Shown here piece after piece: positions 16,622 to 25,929 of a stretch of 64,000 nucleotides of DNA. The notes under the pieces were generated by a model. The model searched no databases. It saw nothing but the letters and a program-made list of their open reading frames with translations, and was not told where the DNA came from. Origin of the DNA: Paramesorhizobium salinisoli (GTDB taxonomy: Bacteria; Pseudomonadota; Alphaproteobacteria; Rhizobiales; Rhizobiaceae); NCBI RefSeq assembly GCF_003335045.1, contig NZ_QOZG01000009.1:124001-188000 (forward strand), in the 5' to 3' direction. Position 1 is the stretch's first letter; every line of letters starts with the position of its first letter. A program made the position numbers and the translations under genes.

Positions 16622-16643
16622 GGGGGCCGAATTTAAGGCCCCC
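16622..16643 (+). promoter_or_regulatory. Stem-loop in the uxaC leader
   Basis: A perfect 7-bp GC stem (GGGGGCC at 16622-16628, GGCCCCC at 16637-16643) with an 8-nt AT loop, ending 40 bp before the uxaC start and 22 bp before its ribosome site. It lacks a T-run. It could be an operator, an mRNA-stabilising leader hairpin, or a terminator for antisense transcription. Confidence 0.45.
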
Positions 16644-16682
16644 CGAATGCGCGCGTGGATGAGAGTGGGAGACAAGTCGGGG

Positions 16683-18125
16683 ATGGCGATAGTGGAGCAA
16701 AACGCGCCAGGACGGGGCGAGGGATTGCTGGATGATGACAGGCTTTTTCCGGCTGACTCCCGCACGCGTGCCGTTGCGCGTGGCCTTTATGCCCATGTTC
16801 GCGATCTGCCGATCATAAGCCCGCATGGTCATACCGATCCCCGCTGGTATGCCGAAAACGAGGCTTTTCCGGATCCTGCGCAGCTTTTCGTCGTGCCGGA
16901 TCATTATGTCTTCCGCATGTTGTTCAGCCAGGGCGTCAAGCTCGAAGATCTGGGGGTTCCAACGCTGGATGGCACGCCCGTCGAAACCGACAGCCGCAAG
17001 ATATGGCGGCGTTTTGCCGAAAATTACTATTTGTTTCGTGGTACGCCGACCCGCATCTGGCTTGATCACGCCTTCTCGACGCTGTTCGACATTGATGTAG
17101 GGCTTTCGTCGAAGACGGCGGATTTCTATTATGAGCGCATCGCCGAGCGGCTTGCCCAACCGGATTACCGTCCGCGGGCGCTTTTCGAACGCTTCAACAT
17201 TGAGGTGATCGCCACAACGGAGGGGCCTCTCGACGATTTGCGCTGGCACGAGAAGATCGCCGAATCCGGCTGGAAAGGCCGGGTGGTGACCGCCTACCGG
17301 CCCGATACGGTGATCGATCCGGAATTTCAGGATTTCCGAGAGAATGTCGAACGGTTCGGCGAGATTTCCGGTGCTGAAATCGGAAATTTTGCCGGCTATC
17401 TCGACGCGCATCGCATCCGCCGCGGCTTCTTCAAATCGCATGGCGCGACCGCGACGGACCATGGCCATGCGACGGCGCGCACGGAAAACCTCGATCGCGG
17501 CGAGGCGGAGCGGCTTTATCAAAAGGCACTGAAAGGTATCGTTTCAGCCGAGGAAGCGGATGTGTTTCGCGGTCATATGCTGACCGAAATGGCGCGCATG
17601 AGCCTTGATGACGGCCTGGTGATGCAAATCCACCCGGGATCCTGGCGCAACCATTCGCAATCGATCTTCACGCGCTTTGGCCGCGACAAGGGCTTCGACA
17701 TTCCGATGCGGACCGATTATGTGCGGGCGCTCAAGCCGATGCTCGACGCGGTCGGCACCGAACCCGGTCTTTCCGTCATCCTGTTCACGCTCGACGAAAC
17801 GGCCTATTCGCGCGAGCTCGCGCCGCTTGCCGGCGTCTATCCATCCCTGAAGCTCGGGCCGGCATGGTGGTTCTTCGACAGCGCGGAGGGCATGCGGCGC
17901 TTTCGCGAACTGACGACCGAGACGGCGGGCTTCTACAATACCGTCGGCTTCAACGACGACACCCGCGCCTTCTGCTCGATCCCGGCACGCCATGACGTCG
18001 CGCGCCGCGTCGACTGCGCCTATCTGGCGCAACTGGTGGTCACCGGCAGGCTTCGCGAGGACGAGGCCCATGAGGTCGCGCATGATTTGACCTATCGGCT
18101 TGTGAAGGAGGCTTACAGGCTTTGA
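16683..18125 (+). CDS. uxaC: Glucuronate (uronate) isomerase
   Basis: A 480-residue UxaC, close to the usual ~470. It converts D-glucuronate to D-fructuronate and D-galacturonate to D-tagaturonate in the cytoplasm. Seen: the [20 protein letters not shown] metal-site Hx[16 protein letters not shown] and [27 protein letters not shown] near the C-terminus, all characteristic of amidohydrolase-fold uronate isomerases. Start choice: ATG 16683 follows GTGGGAG; upstream in-frame ATGs at 16647 and 16659 would run over the leader. It is the first gene of a run with the TRAP transporter, kdgF, kduI and kduD. Confidence 0.93.
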   Translation: MAIVEQNAPGRGEGLLDDDRLFPADSRTRAVARGLYAHVRDLPIISPHGHTDPRWYAENEAFPDPAQLFVVPDHYVFRMLFSQGVKLEDLGVPTLDGTPVETDSRKIWRRFAENYYLFRGTPTRIWLDHAFSTLFDIDVGLSSKTADFYYERIAERLAQPDYRPRALFERFNIEVIATTEGPLDDLRWHEKIAESGWKGRVVTAYRPDTVIDPEFQDFRENVERFGEISGAEIGNFAGYLDAHRIRRGFFKSHGATATDHGHATARTENLDRGEAERLYQKALKGIVSAEEADVFRGHMLTEMARMSLDDGLVMQIHPGSWRNHSQSIFTRFGRDKGFDIPMRTDYVRALKPMLDAVGTEPGLSVILFTLDETAYSRELAPLAGVYPSLKLGPAWWFFDSAEGMRRFRELTTETAGFYNTVGFNDDTRAFCSIPARHDVARRVDCAYLAQLVVTGRLREDEAHEVAHDLTYRLVKEAYRL

Positions 18126-18184
18126 TGGCTGGCGCAAGCCGGCGATTTATCAACGGGCACAATGCCCATCTGGGAGGAAAAAGC

Positions 18185-19171
18185 ATGAGATATCTTGGAA
18201 AGTTCAGCGCCGCGCTAGCGCTGTCCGCATCGCTTCTGGCGACGATCGTTGCCGCAGGGGCGCAGGAACTGGTACTGAAGTCCTCGGACACCCATCCTGA
18301 CGGCTATCCAACCGTGGAAGCTGTCAAATATATGGGCGAGCTGTTGAAGACGAAGACCAATGGCCGCATTGGCATCGAAGTCTTCCATTCGCGTCAGCTT
18401 GGCGAGGAAAAGGAAACGATCGAGCAGACGCAGTTCGGCGTCATCGATCTCAACCGCGTCAACATGGCGCCGTTCAACGGCATTGTTCCTGAAACCCTTG
18501 TACCGTCGCTGCCCTATATATTCCGCTCGAAGGAACATATGCGCAAGGTGATGGACGGTCCGATCGGCGAGGACATCCTGAAGGCCTTCGACGCCCAGCA
18601 ACTGGTCGGGCTCGCCTTCTACGATTCCGGTGCGCGTTCCTTCTATAATTCCAAGAAGCCGATCAACGCGATCGCGGATCTGAAGGGGCTGAAGTTCCGG
18701 GTCATCCAGTCGGATCTGTTCGTCGAGATGGTAAACGCGCTCGGGGCCAATGCCACGCCGATGGCCTATGGCGAAGTCTATTCCGGCATTCAGACGGGGC
18801 TTCTCGACGGTGCGGAGAACAACTGGCCGAGCTATGAATCCTCAAAGCATTACGAGGTCGCCAAATTCTATTCCCTCGACGAGCATTCAATGGCACCCGA
18901 GGTTTTGGTGATGTCGAAGAAGAGCTGGGACAAGCTTTCGCCAGAGGACCAGAAGGCGGTGCGCGAAGCGGCAAAGGAATCCGTCGCCAAGATGCGTGAG
19001 CTCTGGGATGCCAAGGAGATCGAATCGCGCAAGGTCGTTGAGGCCGCCGGTGTCCAGATCACGCAGCCCGACAAGCAGCCCTTCATCGACGCGATGGCGC
19101 CCGTCTACGAGAAATTCGCCAATACCGACGTGTTGAAGGATCTGGTGAAGCGGATTCGCGAAACGCAATAA
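18185..19171 (+). CDS. TRAP transporter solute-binding protein (DctP-type)
   Basis: A 328-residue periplasmic binding protein with a signal peptide ([27 protein letters not shown]). The mature part has DctP-family features: [49 protein letters not shown], and [48 protein letters not shown], where the conserved arginine of RVIQS pairs with the substrate carboxylate. The context (uxaC, kdgF, kduI, kduD) points to a uronate such as galacturonate, glucuronate or an unsaturated oligouronate product. ATG 18185 has a GGGAGGAAA site. Confidence 0.92.
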   Translation: MRYLGKFSAALALSASLLATIVAAGAQELVLKSSDTHPDGYPTVEAVKYMGELLKTKTNGRIGIEVFHSRQLGEEKETIEQTQFGVIDLNRVNMAPFNGIVPETLVPSLPYIFRSKEHMRKVMDGPIGEDILKAFDAQQLVGLAFYDSGARSFYNSKKPINAIADLKGLKFRVIQSDLFVEMVNALGANATPMAYGEVYSGIQTGLLDGAENNWPSYESSKHYEVAKFYSLDEHSMAPEVLVMSKKSWDKLSPEDQKAVREAAKESVAKMRELWDAKEIESRKVVEAAGVQITQPDKQPFIDAMAPVYEKFANTDVLKDLVKRIRETQ

Positions 19172-19180
19172 GCGCAAAAA

Positions 19181-19206
19181 GCGAGAGGATTTGTCGATCC
19201 TCTCGC
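19181..19206 (+). terminator. Intercistronic hairpin after dctP
   Basis: A perfect 10-bp stem GCGAGAGGAT / ATCCTCTCGC with a 6-nt loop, 9 bp after the binding-protein stop. Likely a partial terminator or 3' stabiliser giving more binding protein than permease. Confidence 0.75.
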
Positions 19207-19336
19207 TATTGTCTCCCGCAGGCGAGGGAGCATGCCCAACAGGCGCGACACGTCTCTCCTCCGGTTGGGCGGAGAGAGTGCGGCCACGGCGCGTGAGCGT
19301 CATCGCATCATTTGAGAATACATCGAGGATCGCGCC

Positions 19337-19858
19337 ATGCAGACCGCCCTGCGGCAAAGTGCTTCCGTTCTATCCCGTCTTTCGAGGCTCGCCCTATGGG
19401 TGGCCGGCATCGGGCTTGTCCTGATGACGGCCTTCACGGGCTGGCAGGTGTGGGCGCGTTATGTGCTCAACGCGTCGCCGAGCTGGACCGAACCGCTGTC
19501 CATCTTGTTGATGAACTGGTTCATCTTCCTGGGCGCCGCTGTCGGCGTGCGTGAGGGTTATCATCTTGGCTTCGACGTCCTGCTCTTCCTGTTGCCGGAG
19601 AAAGGCAAAGCGGTCCTGCGCTCGATCAGCGATATAGCGGTGCTGTTTTTCGGCGTCGGCATGGCCTGGTTCGGCTTCGATCTCGCCCGCGGCACATGGT
19701 CGGCCGTTATGCCGTCTCTCGGCCTGCCGGTCGGCGTCGATTATCTGCCGATCCTGGGCGGAGGCGTTCTCATCGTTCTTTTCTCCCTCGAACGCCTCGC
19801 ACGTCGCTTTTCCGGTCAGGAAAAACTTGACGTCGAAATGATCGACGCGACGGCCTGA
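19337..19858 (+). CDS. TRAP transporter small permease (DctQ-type)
   Basis: A 173-residue protein with four hydrophobic helices; VWARYVLNASPSWTEPLSILLMNWFIFLGAAVGVREGYHLGFDVL is the family signature (W-EE/WTEPL region, then GA..GVREG.H). It forms the membrane complex with the large DctM subunit. It lies 13 bp before dctM. Confidence 0.92.
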   Translation: MQTALRQSASVLSRLSRLALWVAGIGLVLMTAFTGWQVWARYVLNASPSWTEPLSILLMNWFIFLGAAVGVREGYHLGFDVLLFLLPEKGKAVLRSISDIAVLFFGVGMAWFGFDLARGTWSAVMPSLGLPVGVDYLPILGGGVLIVLFSLERLARRFSGQEKLDVEMIDATA

Positions 19859-19871
19859 AGGATTAATATCA

Positions 19872-21152
19872 ATGGCACTGACAGTTCTTTTCGGATCCTT
19901 CGTCGCGCTTCTTCTGATCGGCACGCCTATCGCGTTCTGCCTGGGGATCGCCTCCTTCCTCACCGTGATCTATCTCGGCATTCCGCCCGTGATCGTCTTC
20001 CAGCGCATGAATGCCGGCGTCAGCAGCTTTGCGCTATTGGCGATCCCCTTCTTCATTTATGCCGGCGATCTCATGGTGCGGGGTGGCATCGCGCAGCGCC
20101 TGGTCGCTTTCGCGGGCTCGATGTTCGGACATTTTCGCGGTGGATTGGGGCAGGTGAACATCGCCGCCTCGACGTTGTTCGGCGGCATATCCGGCTCCGC
20201 CGTGGCGGACGCCTCGGCCATCGGCGGCCTGATGATCCCTCAGATGAAGGCGCGCGGCTATGGGGTCGACTACGCCGTCAACATCACCGTGACCAGCGCC
20301 ATCATCGCACTGATGATCCCGCCTTCGCACAATATGATCATCTATTCGATTTCGGCAGGCGGCATGATTTCGATCGCCGATCTCTTCACTGCCGGCATCA
20401 TACCCGGGCTGCTGCTCGCGGCCGGTCTGATGGCCGCGGCCTGGGTTGTCGCGAAGCGTCGCGGTTACCCGCTCGCGCAGTTTCCGGGCTGGGTGGCCGT
20501 GGCGCAATTTGCGGTTGCTGCCATTCCGGGGCTGATCCTTATCGGCATCATCTTCGGCGGTGTGCGATCCGGTGTTTTCACGGCGACGGAAAGCTCCTGC
20601 ATCGCCATCCTTTATGCCGCGCTGATCACAGTGACGGTCTACCGTTCCATGTCGCTTTCCGATTTCGCCGAAGCGACGATGAGCGCGGTGCGGACCACGG
20701 CTATGGTGCTGCTCATCATCGGCTGCGCGGCGTCCTTCGGCTGGCTGCTCGCTTTCCTGCGCGTGCCGGCGGCGATGATCGCCTTCATGCAGTCGATCTC
20801 AACCGAGCCGCTCGTCATCTTCCTGTTGATCAATGTGATGCTGCTCTTCCTGGGCACTTTCATGGATATGTCGCCGCTGATCATCATCACCACGCCGATC
20901 TTTCTGCCGGTCGTGCAGGCCTACGGCATGGATCCGGTGCATTTCGGCGTCATCCTTATTCTCAATCTCGGTATTGGCCTCTGCACGCCCCCGGTGGGCG
21001 CGGTGCTCTTCGTCGGCTGCGCCGTGGGCAAGATCGGGATATGGGAGGCGGTGCGCACCATCTGGCCGTTCTATGGCGCCGCTCTCGCCGTGCTGATGCT
21101 GGTCACCTATATCCCGGCGCTGTCCCTGTGGCTGCCAAAACTCTTTCATTGA
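19872..21152 (+). CDS. TRAP transporter large permease (DctM-type)
   Basis: A 426-residue, about 12-helix permease, the sodium-coupled transport subunit of the TRAP system. Typical segments are IPFFIYAGDLMVRGGIAQRLV, GISGSAVADASAIGGLMIPQMKARGY, IPPSHNMIIYSISAGG and GLCTPPVGAVLFVGCAVGK. It follows dctQ and precedes the kdgF-like cupin by 13 bp; one uronate uptake operon. Confidence 0.94.
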   Translation: MALTVLFGSFVALLLIGTPIAFCLGIASFLTVIYLGIPPVIVFQRMNAGVSSFALLAIPFFIYAGDLMVRGGIAQRLVAFAGSMFGHFRGGLGQVNIAASTLFGGISGSAVADASAIGGLMIPQMKARGYGVDYAVNITVTSAIIALMIPPSHNMIIYSISAGGMISIADLFTAGIIPGLLLAAGLMAAAWVVAKRRGYPLAQFPGWVAVAQFAVAAIPGLILIGIIFGGVRSGVFTATESSCIAILYAALITVTVYRSMSLSDFAEATMSAVRTTAMVLLIIGCAASFGWLLAFLRVPAAMIAFMQSISTEPLVIFLLINVMLLFLGTFMDMSPLIIITTPIFLPVVQAYGMDPVHFGVILILNLGIGLCTPPVGAVLFVGCAVGKIGIWEAVRTIWPFYGAALAVLMLVTYIPALSLWLPKLFH

Positions 21153-21165
21153 TACGAGGTATGAA

Positions 21166-21486
21166 ATGACAGATCGACAAAACCCGCTTCCATGGGTCCA
21201 GACAGGGGAAGCAGTAAGCCGTCGCGTGCTTTCCCACACACCGGAGGTGATGCTTGTGGAGTTCCGCTTCGGCCCTGACGGGTTCGGCGCGCCGCACCAT
21301 CACCCCCATATCCAGGCGACCTATGTGCGCGAAGGCCGTTTCGAATTCACCATCGATGGCGTGGTGCACATGATCGCGGCGGGCGACACGCTGATCGTGC
21401 CGTCGAATGCGGTGCATTCCTGCAGGGCCATCGAGCCGGGGACGCTGATCGACATGTTCACCCCGCGTCGCGACGATTTCCTCTGA
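21166..21486 (+). CDS. kdgF: Cupin, KdgF-like uronate linearisation protein
   Basis: A 106-residue single cupin. The metal motif is GAPHHHPHIQATYVREGRFEF and the second cupin motif GDTLIVPSNAVHSCRA. KdgF enzymes convert unsaturated 4,5-galacturonate (from pectin or alginate oligomers) to linear 5-keto-4-deoxyuronate, the KduI substrate; the immediate downstream kduI and kduD support this over other small cupins. Start ATG 21166. Confidence 0.82.
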   Translation: MTDRQNPLPWVQTGEAVSRRVLSHTPEVMLVEFRFGPDGFGAPHHHPHIQATYVREGRFEFTIDGVVHMIAAGDTLIVPSNAVHSCRAIEPGTLIDMFTPRRDDFL

Positions 21487-21526
21487 TCTTATTCAATCAT
21501 ACATCCATACATACGAGGAGGCAGAG

Positions 21527-22354
21527 ATGCTGAAAACCGAAATACGGCAGGCTATCGATCCGCGCCATGCCAAAACGCTCGACACGGCGGCGCTCCGCAA
21601 GGAATTCCTGATGGAGGATCTTTTCATCGAGGGGAGGATCAACCTTGTCTACAGCCACCTCGACCGCATGATCGTCGGCGGCGCAGTGCCGGATGCAAAC
21701 GCGCTGGAACTCAAGGCCGCCAAGGAAACCGGCACGCCGGGTTTCCTCGATCGCCGTGAGGCGGTCATTGTCAATGTTGGCGACGAGGGCACGATTTCCG
21801 TCGGCGGTACGGATCATGCGCTCGGCAATCGCGACATGCTCTATGTCGGCATGGGCGCTGGCGCGCTGATCTTCTCGGGCAAGGGCGCGCGTTTTTATAT
21901 CCTTTCAGCGCCCGCTCATCGCGCCTTGCCGACGCGGCTGGTGCGCATCGCCGATGCCAAGCGCCTTGACCTCGGCGACCGGGCGACGTCCAACGAGCGC
22001 TCGATATTCCAGTTCGTTCACCCTGACGTGATGGAATCCTGCCAGCTCGTTGTCGGCATGACCAAGCTCGCAGGGGGCTCCGTCTGGAACACGATGCCGG
22101 CGCATGTTCATGACAGGCGTTCGGAGGCCTATCTCTATTTTGACCTGCCGGAGGATCAGCGCGTTTTCCATTTCATGGGAGAGCCCTCGGAAACCCGCCA
22201 TCTCGTCGTGAAGAACGAGCAGGCGATCCTTTCGCCCGGCTGGTCGGTGCATTGCGGTGCGGGTACCGCGTCCTACACCTTCATCTGGGCGATGGCAGGC
22301 GACAACATGGATTATCGTGACGTCGACATGGTGAAGATGGAGGATCTGCAGTGA
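21527..22354 (+). CDS. kduI: 5-dehydro-4-deoxy-D-glucuronate isomerase
   Basis: A 275-residue KduI, the standard length. It isomerises 5-keto-4-deoxyuronate to 2,5-diketo-3-deoxygluconate. Opening TEIRQAIDPRHAKTLDTAALRKEFLMEDLF and metal motif NTMPAHVHDRRSEAYLYFDLPEDQRVFHFMGEP are diagnostic; the C-terminal WSVHCGAGTASYTFIWAMAGDN supplies the remaining metal ligand. ATG follows a GAGGAGG site. Its stop overlaps the kduD start. Confidence 0.96.
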   Translation: MLKTEIRQAIDPRHAKTLDTAALRKEFLMEDLFIEGRINLVYSHLDRMIVGGAVPDANALELKAAKETGTPGFLDRREAVIVNVGDEGTISVGGTDHALGNRDMLYVGMGAGALIFSGKGARFYILSAPAHRALPTRLVRIADAKRLDLGDRATSNERSIFQFVHPDVMESCQLVVGMTKLAGGSVWNTMPAHVHDRRSEAYLYFDLPEDQRVFHFMGEPSETRHLVVKNEQAILSPGWSVHCGAGTASYTFIWAMAGDNMDYRDVDMVKMEDLQ

Positions 22355-23109
22355 GCGGTCTCTTCGACCTTTCAGGCCGTCGCGCCTTCGTCACCGGAGC
22401 GAATACCGGCATCGGACAGGCAATCGCGCTTTCCCTCGGTGAAGCCGGCGCGCAGGTGATCTGCGCCGGTCGTTCGTCCATGGCCGGTACATTGGCCAAG
22501 CTGAAGGAGGCGGGCGCGACGGGGTTCGAGTGCCTGACCGATTTCGCCGACAAGGACGCTGCCATTAAGGCGTTCGAGCGCGCAGCCGAGACGCACGGGC
22601 CTATCGACATTCTGGTCAACAATGCCGGCATCATCCGCCGCGCGGATGCGTTGGATTTCACCGAAGCCGACTGGGACGATGTGATGGACGTTAATTTGAA
22701 GTCGGTGTTCTTCCTGTGCCAGACGTTTGCTCGCCCAATTCTGAATAGCAAGGCGGAGGGCACGATCATCAACATCGCCTCGATGCTGTCCTTCCAGGGA
22801 GGCATCCGTGTTGCTTCCTACACAGCCTCGAAAAGTGGGATCGCAGGGCTGACGAAGCTGCTTGCTTGCGAATGGGCGGGCAAGGGCATCAATGTCAACG
22901 CCATTGCGCCTGGTTATATATCCACCAATAACACCGAGGCGCTTCGCGCCGACCAACAGCGCAATGACGATATCCTCAAGCGCATCCCGGCCGGACGCTG
23001 GGGCGAGGCATCCGATATCGGCGGCGCAGCGGTGTTCCTGTCATCGAAGGCGGCGCGCTATGTTCATGGCGCGGTGATCCCCGTCGATGGCGGATGGCTC
23101 GCGCGGTAA
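22351..23109 (+). CDS. kduD: 2-dehydro-3-deoxy-D-gluconate 5-dehydrogenase
   Basis: A 252-residue classical SDR that reduces 2,5-diketo-3-deoxygluconate to 2-keto-3-deoxygluconate with NAD(P)H. Seen: FVTGANTGIGQAIALSLGEAGA, NNAGIIRR, NIASMLSFQGG and the catalytic YTASKSG. GTG start at 22351 overlaps the kduI TGA by 4 bp, indicating translational coupling. KdgK and KdgA, needed to finish the pathway, are not in this window. Confidence 0.93.
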   Translation: MSGLFDLSGRRAFVTGANTGIGQAIALSLGEAGAQVICAGRSSMAGTLAKLKEAGATGFECLTDFADKDAAIKAFERAAETHGPIDILVNNAGIIRRADALDFTEADWDDVMDVNLKSVFFLCQTFARPILNSKAEGTIINIASMLSFQGGIRVASYTASKSGIAGLTKLLACEWAGKGINVNAIAPGYISTNNTEALRADQQRNDDILKRIPAGRWGEASDIGGAAVFLSSKAARYVHGAVIPVDGGWLAR

Positions 23110-23114
23110 GGAAC

Positions 23115-23288
23115 CTAGTCGCCGCGGCGACGGAGCGCATTCGAGAGGGTGCGCAAGAATGCCGTCAGCACCCGGGGCAGCGGCGTTCCGCACTCTTCGT
23201 AGAACCGGTCTTCCTCCTGCCGCCGGCTGCGCTGGCTTGCGTCCTTGGGTAAATTTCCGGCTATGAGGGCTGATATCGCTTCATACAT
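23115..23288 (-). CDS. Hypothetical 57-residue basic protein
   Basis: A short frame starting MYEAISALIAGNLPKDASQ, with a charged middle (RRQEEDRFYEEC) and an amphipathic basic end (FLRTLSNALRRRGD). An AGAGG site lies six bases before the ATG. It fits between kduD (stop 5 bp away) and the divergent LysR gene with no overlap, which makes it a plausible small gene. No family recognised. Confidence 0.55.
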   Translation of the reverse strand: MYEAISALIAGNLPKDASQRSRRQEEDRFYEECGTPLPRVLTAFLRTLSNALRRRGD

Positions 23289-23378
23289 GACAAACCTCTG
23301 GAAATGAAAAGCTGTCCCTTTAATTACCGGGATTTTTCCATTTCCTGAACAGCGCGAAATGCGCTATGTTTTTCAGTG

Positions 23379-24254
23379 ATGAAAAACGTCGGCTGGGATA
23401 CCTATGAGCTGTTCATGCAGGTGGCGCGCCATGGCGGCCTTACTGGCGCGACCGCTGTCAGCGGCCTCAGCCCCGCTACGATCGGGCGGCGGATGCTGGA
23501 GCTTGAGGCCGGTATCGGGCGTCCCCTTTTTGTACGAAGCCAGACGGGCTATCGGCTGACAACTGACGGGTCGATGCTCTTTGACCAGATCCTTGAAATG
23601 GAAGGCGCCGCCCGCCGGATCCAGAATTGGCGGGAGGAGGGCGTCGGCACTCCCCTCGTGAGGATCGCCTGTGGAACATGGCTTGCCTGGTGGATATCGA
23701 GGAATTTCACGGCGATCAGAAGTGAGCGGGACGATTTCCGCATCGATCTGTTCATCGCCGAGCAGCGCGCGAGCCTTGCCCATAGGGAAAGCGATATAGG
23801 CATCCGCGCGTTCGAACCGGAAGAGCAGAATTTGGCTTCGCGACGGCTCGGCGAGGTGGCTTATGCCGCCTATCGGGCTCGTAGCGCCCACGCTTCGGTT
23901 GATGATCGGTGGGTGGCGGTTGCGGAGGAGCAGGCGATTTCAGCCTATCTGCGCTATCCCCATCAGGAGCATGCAAGCCGGATAGCGGTGGCGGTGAGTC
24001 GACCGCGGTCGCTGCGGGACCTGGTGCTTGGGGGTGCGGGGGTTGCGGTGCTGCCCTGTTTTGTCGCGGATCAGGACGAAGGGCTGGAGCGTGTAGGCGA
24101 CGAGATCAATGCCTTGCGGCACAATCAATGGATTGTCATGAACAATGACGACCGGCACAGGCGGGAGATCAGAACGGTGGTCGATCGGATCACGAAGCTG
24201 GTCCGCAATCACAGCGACCTGTTCGCAGGCCGGTCCCCGGCACGCGAAATCTAG
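23379..24254 (+). CDS. LysR family transcriptional regulator
   Basis: A 291-residue LTTR. The N-terminal HTH is DTYELFMQVARHGGLTGATAVSGLSPATIGRRMLELEAGIGRPLFVRSQTGYRLTTDG (about 6-65), followed by a LysR substrate domain with VRIACGTWLAWWISRNF and LVLGGAGVAVLPCFVADQDE. ATG 23379 or the preceding GTG 23376 may be used; ribosome site weak. It lies between the uronate operon and the ketoglutaric-semialdehyde dehydrogenase gene, so it probably regulates one of them; its divergent partner is only the small hypothetical gene. Confidence 0.88.
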   Translation: MKNVGWDTYELFMQVARHGGLTGATAVSGLSPATIGRRMLELEAGIGRPLFVRSQTGYRLTTDGSMLFDQILEMEGAARRIQNWREEGVGTPLVRIACGTWLAWWISRNFTAIRSERDDFRIDLFIAEQRASLAHRESDIGIRAFEPEEQNLASRRLGEVAYAAYRARSAHASVDDRWVAVAEEQAISAYLRYPHQEHASRIAVAVSRPRSLRDLVLGGAGVAVLPCFVADQDEGLERVGDEINALRHNQWIVMNNDDRHRREIRTVVDRITKLVRNHSDLFAGRSPAREI

Positions 24255-24299
24255 CATCCGCAAAGATATGTCGAGGGTGATTGCGGAAAGCTTTGAAAT

Positions 24300-24335
24300 C
24301 CCGGGCCAGATAGACGATCGTCCATCCGGCCCGGG
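24300..24335. terminator. 36-bp near-perfect palindrome between convergent genes
   Basis: Arms CCCGGGCC (24300-24307) and GGCCCGGG (24328-24335) enclose a second palindrome GACGATCGTC, with only a few mismatches overall. It lies between the LysR and aldehyde dehydrogenase stops and should terminate transcription from both sides. Confidence 0.7.
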
Positions 24336-24343
24336 TTCAATGT

Positions 24344-25873
24344 TTAAAGCGATCCCAGAGGCTTCGGCAGAAGCGACTGCGGGAAGTCCTGATAGCAGAC
24401 CGGCCGCAGGAAGCGGTAAATCGCCAATGTTCCGACGGAAGTCGAACGGCCATCCGATGTGGCGGGGTAGGGGCCGCCATGCACCATTGCGGGCGAGACC
24501 TCGACGCCGGTGCCGAAGCCGTTGACAAGGACGCGTCCAGCCATGAGTTCGAGTTCCGGCAGCAGCCTTTGCGCTATTCCTTCATCGCCTTCAGCCATGT
24601 GGAGAGCGACCGTCAACTGGCCTTCCAGCACCTGGAGAACCTTGTCGAGTTCCGCCTCGCTGCCGCAGCGAACGACGAGCGAGGCTGCGCCGAAGATTTC
24701 GTCCTGGAGATGCCGGTCGGCGAGGAAATCAGCAGCCGATACCTCGAAGAGCGCCGCACTGGCCTGTTGCCCTGTGCCTTCAAGGCCGAGGGCGACCTGC
24801 CGCACCTTTGCGTGACCTTGCAATTTGGCGACGCCGTTCTTGTAGGACTGGCAAATACCGCCGGTGAGCATCGTCTGCGCCGAGGCCTGCGCCAGTGCTT
24901 CGCTGGCTGCTTGCACGAATGTATCCAGACCGTCACCTTCCAAGGCCAGGATGAGGCCCGGATTGGTGCAGAACTGGCCTGCGCCGAGCGTCAGGGAGCC
25001 AACGAATGCGCGGCCGATCTCGGCTGCCCGCGAGCGCAGCGCTTGCGGCAGGAGGATGACCGGGTTGATGCTGCTCATCTCGGCATAGACCGGGATGGGC
25101 TGGGCGCGGCTGGCTGCGATCTTCATCAGCGCCGTACCGCCCGTCCGCGAGCCGGTGAAGCCGACCGCACGGATGCGCTTGTCGGCGACAAGGCCTTGAC
25201 CGATTTCACGTCCTGCATCGAACAGCAGCGCGAAGGTGCCGGCTGGCAGACCGCAGATTTCAACAGCACGCTGAACGGCGCGCCCGACGATTTCGGACGT
25301 TCCGGGATGCGCGGAATGCGCCTTGACGATAACCGGGCATCCTGCAGCCAGCGCCGAAGCCGTATCACCGCCAGCGACAGAAAAGGCGAGGGGGAAATTC
25401 GAGGCGCCGAACACAGCAACCGGTCCAAGCGCGATGTTGCGCAGGCGCAGGTCCGGCTTCGGCGCGGGCTTGCGCTCAGGGTCGGCCGGATCGAGCCGCA
25501 GTTCCTGGAACGCACCGCGCCTTACCTCAGCGGCAAACATCCGCAGCTGAATGACGGTGCGCATGCGCTCGCCCTCGATGCGGCCGCGCGGCAGGCCCGT
25601 TTCCGCCATCGCCCGCTCCACCAATGGCTCGCCGGTCGACAAAACCTGTTCTGCGATCGTCTCGAGAAAGACGGCCCGTTCCTCAAGGCCGGTTTCCCGG
25701 AACTTTGCAAACGCTTCCCAGGCAAGCGCCGCTGCTTCTTCCAGATCGGAGGCAGATGCGCCGCCGAAGGATCCGGGCAGTTTTTCGCCGGTTGCGGCGT
25801 CATAGCCGAAGATTTCCCCGGATTGTCCGCGCCGTGCGGTTCCGCCAATCAGCAATTCTCCAGACAATGTCAT
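24344..25873 (-). CDS. Alpha-ketoglutaric semialdehyde dehydrogenase
   Basis: A 509-residue NADP-type aldehyde dehydrogenase. Visible: [47 protein letters not shown] (cofactor site), [10 protein letters not shown], the general base in AEMSSINPV, and the catalytic cysteine in [11 protein letters not shown]. The FCTNPG form and ~510 length match the 2,5-dioxovalerate (KGSA) dehydrogenase group, which makes 2-oxoglutarate from the KdgD product; kdgD is in the same minus-strand run. It lies 57 bp after the Dpp ATPase gene. Confidence 0.9.
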   Translation of the reverse strand: MTLSGELLIGGTARRGQSGEIFGYDAATGEKLPGSFGGASASDLEEAAALAWEAFAKFRETGLEERAVFLETIAEQVLSTGEPLVERAMAETGLPRGRIEGERMRTVIQLRMFAAEVRRGAFQELRLDPADPERKPAPKPDLRLRNIALGPVAVFGASNFPLAFSVAGGDTASALAAGCPVIVKAHSAHPGTSEIVGRAVQRAVEICGLPAGTFALLFDAGREIGQGLVADKRIRAVGFTGSRTGGTALMKIAASRAQPIPVYAEMSSINPVILLPQALRSRAAEIGRAFVGSLTLGAGQFCTNPGLILALEGDGLDTFVQAASEALAQASAQTMLTGGICQSYKNGVAKLQGHAKVRQVALGLEGTGQQASAALFEVSAADFLADRHLQDEIFGAASLVVRCGSEAELDKVLQVLEGQLTVALHMAEGDEGIAQRLLPELELMAGRVLVNGFGTGVEVSPAMVHGGPYPATSDGRSTSVGTLAIYRFLRPVCYQDFPQSLLPKPLGSL

Positions 25874-25929
25874 TCTGCACTCTTCCTTGTTACGTCTTCA
25901 CGCGACCGCGTTAACGGTTCGCCAGAATT

